Source of the DNA: Holothuria scabra
Taxonomy: Eukaryota > Echinodermata > Holothuroidea > Aspidochirotida > Holothuriidae
Assembly: GCA_037179385.1 (NCBI GenBank)
Contig: CM074181.1
Span: 51,279,797-51,343,796, forward strand
Length of the DNA: 64,000 nt
Reading direction: 5' to 3'
The translations under genes and the position numbers were made by a program. Every line of letters begins with the position of its first letter. The first letter of the stretch is position 1. Positions 44,816 through 53,677 of the stretch are shown here, in pieces. The notes under the pieces were generated by a model. That model did no database searches, had not been told where the DNA came from, and saw only the letters and a program-made list of their open reading frames with translations.

Positions 44816-45012
44816 GAATTGTTCGGTGGGAATCGTCCTGGGGGCAATTGACCGGGTTGGCAATTGTCCGGAGTGGGAATTGTCCGGGTGCGAATTGTCC
44901 GGGTTGCCAATTGTCCGCGTGCGAATTGTCCGGGCCCGAATTGTCCGGGTTGCCAATTGTCCGGTGGCAGTTGTCCGGGTGCGAATTGTCCATGTGGGAG
45001 TTGTCCGGTCAC
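44816..45012 (+). repeat. 15-bp minisatellite, about 13 units
   Basis: Tandem units of the type GGGTGCGAATTGTCC with variants TTGCC, AGTGGG, GGCCC and CATGTGG before the AATTGTCCG core. Because 15 is a multiple of 3 and stop codons are absent from the unit, several frames on both strands stay open across the array (NPDNS or GQLPP type pentapeptides). Confidence 0.8.
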
Positions 45013-46570
45013 GTTTAATGATACTGTTATGTTTTTTCGTCTTTTCTTTTCTTCAATGAATGAGTTCTAAGTAAAGTCAGGCTAGGTGGCTAAGCCACCG
45101 TTGTGTGGTGTTATTAACGAAAGCCTAACTTTAGTTGATTCGAGTTCAGTTGAGATCTATCAGTTTGCTGATTTGCCTTTGGAGTATGGGAGCATGACAC
45201 AAGATGTTTACCTAACCGGATATTATTACTTTTGGCAGTACTGTTGTCTTATTTGGGCGAGTTGTACATTAATATTTGGGGGACATGTCAAGTTGTCCTA
45301 GGCCTATGTATGTGAATGCGATTTCACTTAGGCATAACGTTAGTTTATGCTGTACAGTAACGCTTAAAATACACTGGAACATTGCCTGCCTTTGTAGAAG
45401 CTAAAAACTGGATCAAATCCTTTTAGAAAATTTTTGGTATCACGTGAAGGAGTAAACAAGTTTTTCTTAGGTGTTTTTCAAAGTCTTGGGTTATTATTTC
45501 GATCTTTGGTTTAGATTAAAAAAAAAACTGAGGAGAACTCCCCCAAACAAGTGCAAAATGGCGGACGCACAGTCTGACGTCCATGGATTTACGTACAGGC
45601 AGAGACAATTCCTTAGCCCACGGGTTCGTATGCATACCGGCCTGTTTACGTACGCGCACACTAGTCCCTATGTTTTTTTTCGTAGGGTGAGAAAGGCCAA
45701 ATCGATCTTTTAGGACATTTAGGTCTCAAAATCACAGCCAGGGCCGAGGTTTCATAATACTGAGTTGGATTACGACAACGTAAGGAGAATATATTTGACT
45801 TGTTCTTTCACGATACGATATCAATCTTACACAAAAAGCTGTCATTCAAGATTTCAAGAAGAGTAAAACCTTTTTTAGAAGGACTGTGGCCAATTTCGAA
45901 GATGTTGATTCGTGAAATAGCATGATTTGACCTTACTCACCAATGTAAGAAAAGTTCTGCCTAGTTACATTTGCTAAGTTAAACAACTTGAAGTAATCTA
46001 ACCTACATCACGTGACCCCCATGTCGGCTTCAATTGCGTATTCCGCATTGACGGGCGTCCTCCACTTATATAGCTCACTGCATGGTCTATTAGAATACCG
46101 TGGTAAACGCGGATGGTTTGAACGCGTAATACATTTCCTGCGTATTTTTCGGAGTGCGACGCGCTCTTCCTACTAATGGAAACAAACTCGCCACACCCTG
46201 AAAGCAAACGCGTCTCTCACAACTGTCGGTATAGATACAGTATTCTACAACCCCTAGCTATCCGTTATTCACTTTCTTAGCTCCTATTGGCTAATTCAGT
46301 ATCATGTGACCATTAAAAACAATCCGTTATTTTTGCAATAACAGGCAGTTAGCCTCATTAACATGCATAAGTTAATAGTAACACTACTTATTTGGAGGGT
46401 ATCAAGACTGTCTGCTGTTGCTATGCAACAGAATTGTGGTGGTTTGGAACCACTGGACCATACCACAGTGTACAGTACAGTACAACTGTATACTGCAAAG
46501 GTCCACAGCTCCTTCAGTAACAATGGATGTTCCATGCTTTGATCTCAAATTTGAGCCATGTGATGTGGAC
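45013..46570. other. Unassigned non-coding DNA
   Basis: No gene seen. ATTCTACAACCCCTAGCTA at 46241 repeats a motif found at the edge of the inverted repeat starting at 46572. Confidence 0.4.
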
Positions 46571-46571
46571 A

Positions 46572-47704
46572 AATTTGGGGTCTCGACGGTTTATTCACCA
46601 ATAAAAGGCAGCCTTATGTAATTTATTACTTAATTCTACAACCCCTAGCTTACAACGTGCACAGTCCTTGACAAAGCGGGCCACAAAACCCATGAAATCA
46701 TGGCAGTGCCTGGACACAAAAGCGAAAGTAGTGTTCGCTCCTACATAAACCGCTTGAGCAGTGGGCAAAAGAGGCAATCATCAGATAATTTAAGCGCCCA
46801 GTGTGTAAGTTCTAGCGACTACACTCAAACCGGCAACAGCCTAGTGTTACATAGTTGCGAAAACACTACGGATCAACGTAACGTCGTTAGAGCCTACCTC
46901 GAACTGATGCGGAGCCTAACGTTAGGCCTAGCACTAGTAACAGTAACACCAAACTGTCAATGTCGTTCGAAGAACAGAGCATAGCTTTATCCTCAATATT
47001 TCAGGGCTGCAACTTTCGTGCGCCAGTAAATGTGACTGTTAATAAGTCTTCGTGAACATTCATATCTTTTCTTCTCAAGAGTTAGTCGATTCATCAAACG
47101 TGTCACCTTATTTCACTTCACCAGTTTTCACAGGTTACATTGTTTATAATCGTTGAAGTATGCTTTCAGTAAGTGTATTCTGCACTTTGGTCAACCTTTA
47201 ACTTTGACCTTTGACAATTGCGCAATTTCAAGTTCAGTAAACAAATTCTTTTTCAAGTTCAGGATAAAACTATCTAGGAGGTAAGTGTTCTACTATTAAT
47301 CAACTTTGAAGAATCTATAAAATGTTTATTTTGCCGTTGTCAAATTTATTGTAAAGAAATTAGCTTATACATAATAGTAGCCATATACGTACGTGACACA
47401 TACTGTACTGTACACAGTCTATTACTATAAAGGGGGTCAAGGTCACCATTTTGTTGTTCGCCAGGAAACATCAAAAGGCAAAAATTACAAGAATGGTGGT
47501 AATAGAAACCGTCAGAAATAGTAATTGCTCATTGGTTGTCATCACTGCCTGTTATTGTACTTGCTGCAAATCGCTTTTTTAGAATCAATTTATCAGAATT
47601 TCTTTCATTTTTCGTACTTTTTATTAGTTTTGGGGTTGTAGAATAGGAATAAATTACATAAGGCTGCCTTTTATTGGTGAATAAACCGTCTCGACCAAAA
47701 ATTT
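46572..47704. mobile_element. Element bounded by ~75-bp inverted repeats
   Basis: 46572-46648 (GGGGTCTCGACGG, CCAATAAAAGGC, ATTCTACAACCCCT) is the reverse complement of 47630-47704 with few changes. About 980 bp lie between, including a tyrosine-recombinase-like coding fragment at the left edge. The right arm is also the left half of the palindrome at 47646-47806. Whether this is one transposon or two foldback copies flanking host sequence is open. Confidence 0.45.
46655..46835 (+). pseudogene. Tyrosine-recombinase C-terminal fragment (Crypton-like)
   Basis: The plus frame reads CTVLDKAGHKTHEIMAV, PGHKSESSVRSYINRLSS and GQKRQSSDNLSAQ. The GHKSE-S-RSY signature with an upstream HEIMAV resembles the C-terminal catalytic stretch (H-x-x-R and nearby) of Crypton-type tyrosine recombinases and host proteins derived from them (family knowledge). 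Only about 60 codons remain; the rest of the catalytic domain is not visible. It is a likely remnant, not a gene. It starts right next to the left inverted repeat. Confidence 0.4.
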
Positions 47705-47806
47705 GACAAAATAACGGACTCGGCTGCGCCTCGTCCGTTATTTTTCCAAATTTGGGGTCTCGACGGTTTATTCACCAATAAAAGGCAACCTTATGTAATT
47801 TATTCC
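47646..47806. mobile_element. 161-bp palindromic foldback/MITE
   Basis: Arms GGAATAAATTACATAAGG and CCTTATGTAATTTATTCC close a long hairpin. Inside are GGTGAATAAACCGTC/GACGGTTTATTCACC, and at the centre AATAACGGAC and GTCCGTTATT around TCGGCTGCGCCTC. Partial copy at 46572-46630. Confidence 0.7.
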
Positions 47807-48318
47807 TTAAATATCCCCGTTCTATACTTTGTGCCAATAACTGTGTAGCTAACTACTGTGTATGCTGGTTTTTGTGTACAATGTGAAGTTGTGTCCTGTG
47901 TGTGTTTCCATCGCTTTCTTGTATTGACCGTTTTCAATTTCGCCCTTAAATGTAAGACAAAAAAGCACATTTAGCAAAGACATAGTTTTTGATATATCGA
48001 TTGGACTCCGCGGGCTGCAGGCTGTAGAATATGCCCACGAAACCTACGCCTTATACAAATTCTATTTGCAACCGAAACTGAACTTGAAGTGTAGTTGAAA
48101 CTATTTTAACTACTTTTTTATCTAGTTGAAAGTATATAACACATTCGTGTATGTGTGTCGGTATATCTCTCCTCACTAACTGACGATCGAGTTTTAAATA
48201 CACTCGTTTAAAAGAAGTGAAAATACTTTTGTTGTTCTCCCCCTTTATTTTGGTTGGAGTTGTTTACTCCATCTCAAGAAACCAAACATAACGTCATAAT
48301 AGTGCAAATAATAGTTAA
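47807..48318. other. Unassigned DNA upstream of the sulfotransferase exon
   Basis: No exon with a transmembrane segment and no TATA-like promoter that I can support. Confidence 0.4.
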
Positions 48319-48322
48319 ATGC

Positions 48323-48422
48323 AATTTAAGACCCCAGATTATGTCATCACAGAGGCGAGGGACATCTGCTATCGCTTCGATTCGCTCAGCCTCTGTGATG
48401 ACGTCATCGTTGGTCTTGAATT
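48323..48422. repeat. 100-bp imperfect hairpin overlapping the start of the sulfotransferase frame
   Basis: Outer arms AATTTAAGACC/GGTCTTGAATT and inner arms TCATCACAGAGGC (48344-48356)/GCCTCTGTGATGA (48389-48401). The loop holds GCTATCGCTTCGATTCG. It looks like a small foldback insertion; it is read through by the open frame but is unlikely to be coding. Confidence 0.65.
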
Positions 48423-48491
48423 ACATTTAAGACCGGAACGCCCTCAAATTTATCTCCTAAATATACCATACTGTAATTCTTGTCATTTTAG

Positions 48492-49554
48492 CTATACAAT
48501 GGGGAGAAATCAACCAACTAACAAGGACACCATTGACACACAGCTGGTTACTACGACCGCTCCATCAAAAAGCACCAGAACTGTTTTGAAGTGCTCTCCA
48601 GTGCAGAAAATTGTATTTTTGAAAACACATAAAACTGCAAGCACCACTACGGCGGCAATATTCGAAAGGTATGGCTACTATCGGGAATTGAAATTTGTGG
48701 TTGGACGTTCTCATGTTTTGTCGCATGAGAAGCATTTCAACCGAAAAAATGCTTTGAAATTTCCGCGAATGAAAGGTACCTTCGATATTCTTTGTAATCA
48801 TGCTCGATATAACCGGAAGGAAATGGATTTTGTGGTACCAAATGCAACGTATGTTACCGTTCTGCGGAAACCAGAAGACCAATTGGAATCAGCCTTTTCT
48901 TTTTTTGAAATGTATAAAGGTATGCATATTAAAGGAGATAAAAACGCATTTAAAACCTTTATGAATGATCCGATGAAATACTACAATCGCCATAAATACG
49001 CTTTTCGAGATCAAAGTCGTAATGGACAACTTTTTGATCTTGGTTTTGACCAAGATGACAATGAAACTAAAATTTTAGCAAAAATAAATCAAATTGATCA
49101 CGATTTTGATTTAGTCATGCTAACCGAATATTATGATGAATCTTTAATTTTGCTCAAACGACTTCTCTGTTGGGACTTTGAAAACATATTGTATTTTCCA
49201 GTTGTAGTTCGAAGAGATAGTCAGAGAATGGCTAAAGATAAAGACCTCATCGACAAAGCGAAAAAATGGAATCATGGAGATGTACTTCTTTACGAACATT
49301 TTACGAAAGTATTTTGGGAAAAAGTCGTAGAGTATGGACCTCTTTTTGGAAGCGATTTACAAAAATTTCGGAAACTTAAACAAGCTGCTTTCGATACATG
49401 TATCAGTTTTAATGAGACCAAAACGGACAAAAGAGTAGATCATCTTGTTCTTAAAAATAAAAGCGATCGATGTGAACGCATCCTCCGAGCTGATGTGCCC
49501 TACACGAATCTTATTAGAGAGTCCATGTTGAAAAAATTTGGGACATCAACTTGA
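48492..49554 (+). CDS. Galactose-3-O-sulfotransferase (Gal3ST family), catalytic exon
   Basis: Predicted Golgi enzyme moving sulfate from PAPS to the 3-OH of galactose on glycolipids or glycans (family knowledge). Numbering the open frame from the ATG at 48319, residues 98-108 (IVFLKTHKTAS) are the 5'-phosphosulfate loop. Residues 179-190 (VTVLRKPEDQLE) are the 3'-phosphate site with R183, followed by SAFSFFEMY. Downstream are LVMLTEYYDESLILLKRLLCW and WNHGDVLLYEHFTKVFW, typical of Gal3STs. The frame is open from 48319, but the first about 35 codons lie in a hairpin repeat, and a good acceptor (TTGTCATTTTAG, ending 48491) precedes the in-frame ATG at 48499. I therefore call this a terminal exon from 48492. 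No N-terminal membrane anchor is visible; an upstream exon should carry it. No internal stop; end at TGA 49554. Confidence 0.8.
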
Positions 49555-50461
49555 TAATTTTCAAAAATGACATGCCCAATATGTTTCATTGTTTAAGTTC
49601 TCCCTCTGAAAATTTTGAATTATAGAAGGAAAGTTTTTAAAATAAAACAAGTAAAATAGTGTAGAATCGAGTGTATTCGGGTAAAACAAGTCGCGACATT
49701 TTCGGGTATACAGCAAAACCCTACAGAAAAATTCTTCAACCACTTTTGTAATATCAGTCAACCACTTCTGTAGTTATAGCCTACAGCAAATGAATATTTT
49801 TGGAGAATTTTCCTTTTATTGATAAAGGTATGGAATAAGGTGCACAATTAGAGTATCCACCTGAGAGAAACATTCGTTATCAGAACTTCGCAAATTTGTA
49901 CAGTCAGATCAATGGCGCTCATTTAAAAGTGTCGTCGCTACGTGATGCTTTACCCATATTTTGGTTATTTCAATAGAAACTTGTGTGTTAGTCGTACAAA
50001 CGTAATAGATTCAACTAAATTTTAGGCCAATGTGACTTCATGTGGCAAATTTGTGTCCATATTTTCAAAACAACTTAAACAGGAATGTGATGACGGCAAT
50101 CTCATTTTTGAATCAGGGAACAAGAAAACCCAGAAACATGATTTTCAATCGCATTAATACATAAATATTTGAGAAGACCGTTTCTCCCAACAACTCCCCA
50201 ACCACCCTCGGGAAAAAATTGCACGTCAAAAACGCTTCAAAATAGCATACAAGGTGGTATAGATGGAACTGAGTACAATTTTTTTCGCAAAGAGGTTAGC
50301 AGTGAGTTTTGGTTCCCGCCGAAGCCGGGAATCGAAGTTGTTTTAATGTTGAACCTGCATGTAATGCAATGCAGCCGCCAAGACCCGTACACGCGTCAAT
50401 TGTCCATGTTCTTCTTGTGAAGGAAAAACTTTTTTTCCGACTTTTGTGTTACTTGCTTGCG
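49555..50461. other. 3' flank of the sulfotransferase exon, unassigned
   Basis: AATAAAA at about 49640 could be the poly(A) signal, 85 bp after the stop. Nothing else recognisable up to the CAGTGGCGTGGC terminus. Confidence 0.4.
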
Positions 50462-50464
50462 CCA

Positions 50465-50640
50465 GTGGCGTGGCTAGGATGTTTCGTGGAGGAAGGAGAG
50501 CTATGTGGGGCTGGGTACTTTTGTAGGGGCTGGAGTTTGCTATGTAAGCCTAGCGCCACCATCAATTGGCGCGGAGCGCCCCCAAAAATTTGATTTTAAC
50601 ACCTCCCAGATGGCTGGAAATGGCATTTGCCAGGTTTCAG
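50465..50640 (+). repeat. hAT-like left terminus plus one GCGCCACCATTGG unit
   Basis: CCAGTGGCGTGGCTAGGATG at 50463 is the same terminus type as at 8793. A repeat unit starts at 50549 (TAGCGCCACCATCAATTGGC). I find no matching right end or target repeat, so this may be a broken element. Confidence 0.4.
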
Positions 50641-50822
50641 TGTCTATTATCCTGGTGAGAAAAATGTGTGATTTTTCTCAGATACATACACACTTTTGAG
50701 ATACTGATATTAGCTCATTTCATTACTCCACTGGAGTATGTATCCTGCGATTGCAAATCCGGAATTCTGCTGTATGTTGCAAGCAGCTTTTCCAGTGTAT
50801 ACGCCTGAGTAAGGTATTTCCG

Positions 50823-51066
50823 TACACTCTAAAAAATATTTAAACAATTTTGTTTAAAAATTAGGATACTCACGGAAATGAGTATTTCTACTCGAAATAA
50901 GTGAGTACTTCAACTGAATTTGTGCAAAATTTTACACAAATTGCTGAATTTGTGCAAAATTTTACTCAAATTGAGATGAAGTACTCACTTATTTCGAGTA
51001 GAAATACTCATTTTCGTGAGTATCCTAATTTTTAAACAAAATCGTTTAAATATTTTTTAGAGTGTA
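50823..51066. mobile_element. Palindromic mariner-like MITE, about 240 bp
   Basis: The ends TACACTCTAAAAAATATTTA and TAAATATTTTTTAGAGTGTA are inverted, and pairing extends nearly to the middle (TGAGTATTTCTACTCG and its complement, GTGAGTACTTCA and its complement). The centre holds repeats of GAATTTGTGCAAAATTTTAC. The outermost TA on both sides fits a TA target; CACT-type ends fit Tc1/mariner MITEs. Non-coding. Confidence 0.75.
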
Positions 51067-51146
51067 GGCGAAGGGGAGCATTTTAATTTGGTGGCAGAAG
51101 ATTTTTGCCCGAAAAATGTAATTCTGCCCGTAAGAGAGCCAAATTT

Positions 51147-51790
51147 GAGCACCACCACTGGTTGGCGCGGAGCGTCCAGAAAATTTGAAATTTCGTACCT
51201 CTTAGACAGTCGAACATGACATTTCCAACTCAGGTTAATAAAGGGGATCCAAGTAGTCGCCATTTTTAGTTTTAATTGCAGATAAAAAATCACTCCAAAC
51301 TAAATATCAGCAAGAAAGACTACACGGAGCGCCACCATTGGCTGGGGCGAAACGTACAGAAAATTTTGAAATATCCGACCCCTCAGACATTTGAAATTGC
51401 ATTACCCGTGCTTATGGGGGATCTAAGCAGTCGCTCCTTTGGGTTTCCTTTAGCCAAAAATGTTTACTTGAAACTTAAATTCTGCTATGAAGCGAGGTCT
51501 AAGTGGAGCACAACCATAAGTTGGAGCGAAACGTACAGGGAATTTTGAAAACTTTGACCCTTCAGACAGTAAAAAAAGTCATTTACTATGCTTATAGGGG
51601 GTATCAGCAGTAGCGCTTAAAGGTTTCGTTTGCAAAAATAATCAATTGAAGCAAAAACTCTACTAGGAAGACAATCTACGCGGACCTTCACCACTGGTTG
51701 GCGCGGAGCGAACAGGAAACTTTGAAAAGTCAGACCCTTTAGACAGTCTAAAATGACATTTCCCAGGCTTGTAGGGGGATCTAAGCAGTT
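51147..51790 (+). repeat. ~178-bp tandem array, 3.6 units
   Basis: Units begin near 51147, 51327, 51505 and 51683 with GGAGCGCCACCATTGG variants. Each contains a GAAAATTTTGAAA block, a CAGACCCCTCAGACA block and a GGGGATCTAAGCAGT block. Related single units are dispersed through the window. Confidence 0.75.
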
Positions 51791-51808
51791 TGATAAAAAA
51801 TTACCAGG

Positions 51809-52075
<267 letters not shown>

Positions 52076-52333
52076 ATTTTTTTTTGCTTTTATTTCTCCT
52101 TTATTACATTTCAATTAACTTGGTGTATACAGTATATATAATTTATACATTTCTTAATTTTGTTCTTTATGTTTACTTTATAATGAGCTTAAGTGGTACA
52201 ACTACAAAGGTATTGAAATAGTACAAAAAATTTTCAATGCCGAGGGGACACCGTCTTATAAGATAAAATAGGAAAAAGACATGAAAAGCAGGGAACATGA
52301 AAAAGGGTCTTGTCAAAATAGTTCATTTCATCA

Positions 52334-52780
52334 ATGAGGAAAAAGAAACAATTAAAAACCCAATCACCAATCGTCAATCTGCCACCTTCCCCGAAGAACA
52401 ATTTGACTTCCAACCTCCATGTTAGGCGTACTTATTCAATTAAGCAGAACATGTCTTGTATTACTGAGAACGTTATTTATTTGTTAACTTGTACGAGATG
52501 TAATGTTCAATATGTTGGTTCTACCTCTACCCAATTTAAGGTAAGATTCCGTAACCATAAATCTCACATGCTAACTAATAAGCAAACTTGCGTTGTAGCT
52601 ACCCATTACAATCAAAGTCCCCATCAATTGACCGATTTTGCCTTCCTTCCCATTGAAAGCATCAAAAAACTCCTCATCCGTGAAATCTACTGGACTGCTC
52701 AATTACGCACAATCTACCCTTACGGCCTTAACAAAAGAAATGAGCTTGCTTCCAAAAAGCGTACAAATTTTGCCCCTTAG
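52334..52780 (+). pseudogene. PLE-E GIY-YIG endonuclease fragment
   Basis: The 148-codon frame carries ENVIYLLTCTRCNVQYVGST (GIY-YIG core), FKVRFRNHKSH (catalytic Arg and His region), VVATHYNQSPHQ and a basic end ASKKRTNFAP. The RT and most of the Zn linker are missing, so the ATG is internal and the frame is a 5'-truncated remnant. The frame itself is undamaged. Among the elements here it is closest in domain order to PLE-A and PLE-D. Confidence 0.8.
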
Positions 52781-52832
52781 ACGGTTAGGTATGGTACAAG
52801 TAGTTTTATGTGTTCATTGTTGTAGTTGTTAG

Positions 52833-52871
52833 ATTCAACTGAGGAAGGTCGAAGACCGAAACGTTTTGAAT
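52833..52871 (+). ncRNA. Compact type I hammerhead ribozyme motif (PLE-E)
   Basis: A 39-nt fold. Stem I is ATTCAA (52833-52838) with TTGAAT (52866-52871), six perfect pairs. The core is CTGAGGA (52839-52845). Stem II is GGTC-GAA-GACC (52847-52857) after one bulged A. GAAA is at 52858-52861, the palindromic stem III is ACGT (52861-52864), and cleavage is expected after T52865. Every invariant core base is present. With a two-pair palindromic stem III it should act best as a dimer. It lies about 50 bp after the nuclease stop. Confidence 0.75.
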
Positions 52872-52938
52872 TATTATCTAGCGGAGCTGCAAAAGTTGTG
52901 TTTCTAGCTATTTGTGTTTTTTGTTTATACTTTCTTCT

Positions 52939-53064
<126 letters not shown>

Positions 53065-53164
53065 TTATCTCATATCGTTCCGTAATGGTACAAAATGGTA
53101 TAGTGATAATGCAAAGAACATTGTGTCCAAAAAGACTACAAGTAACAGATTAAGTAAGAAATAT

Positions 53165-53466
53165 GAGATCAAATAAACAGACTTGGGCATAAAGAAAATG
53201 CTCTTTCCAGATCATTAAATTTACTTTCTTTTTACCTTGAAATCTTTTTCTTTGCTCGACTTTTACTAAGAATTTAAATTTATGAAAAAAATTGTCTATT
53301 AACGGTTTCTTGTTACTCAACTTACAATCAAAAATAAATTTCTTCATACGCATTGTTAGAAAATTGTATGGGTGATTGGGGCGAGCATAGCAAAAGTTAT
53401 AATCTTTCTTTGAAAAAAAGAACTGTTCCCTCAAAAACGAAATTGCAGCATCCAAAAGAAAACTTG
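53165..53466 (-). pseudogene. L1/Tx1-type LINE ORF2 C-terminal fragment
   Basis: The minus strand reads FLREQFFFSKKDYNFCYARP, NHPYNFLTMRMKKFIFD and FHKFKFLVKVEQRKRF, matching the ORF2 C-terminus of the LINE just upstream (SKQDLFWGYRF, HPYNFLIFNIKHYIY, NFKFLLQVEKRL). It is an older 5'-truncated copy into which, or next to which, the 53468-58671 LINE was placed, poly(A) end against it. Confidence 0.7.
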
Positions 53467-53677
53467 GTTTTTTTTTTTTTTTTTTTTTTTTGCTTCCATC
53501 CTTTATTGAGAACATAATTATTACCAGCAATATATACATACATACAAACATACATACACACATATATACATACATACATTCGTACTTTCATGGAGAAATA
53601 AGTAACAGTTTGTCCATCCTGTATCTGGTACCATAACATAACGTTTAAAATAGTTCAGTTTTTACTACTTATCCTAG

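Larger units (their letters stand above)
52300..52938 (+). mobile_element. PLE-E: 3' end of a fifth Penelope-like family
   Basis: A 5'-truncated element containing only the nuclease region, a hammerhead motif and a 3' tail running into (TA)n at 52939. The left boundary is approximate. No inverted head is seen. Confidence 0.75.

Noticed and set aside
46241..46650. Direct repeat ATTCTACAACCCCTAGCT as LTR or TSD
   Set aside because: Too short for an LTR and not adjoining matched element ends; kept only as a shared motif.
48319..48498. First 60 codons of the sulfotransferase frame as true protein
   Set aside because: They run through a foldback hairpin and a splice-acceptor-like tract and show no membrane anchor or family similarity.
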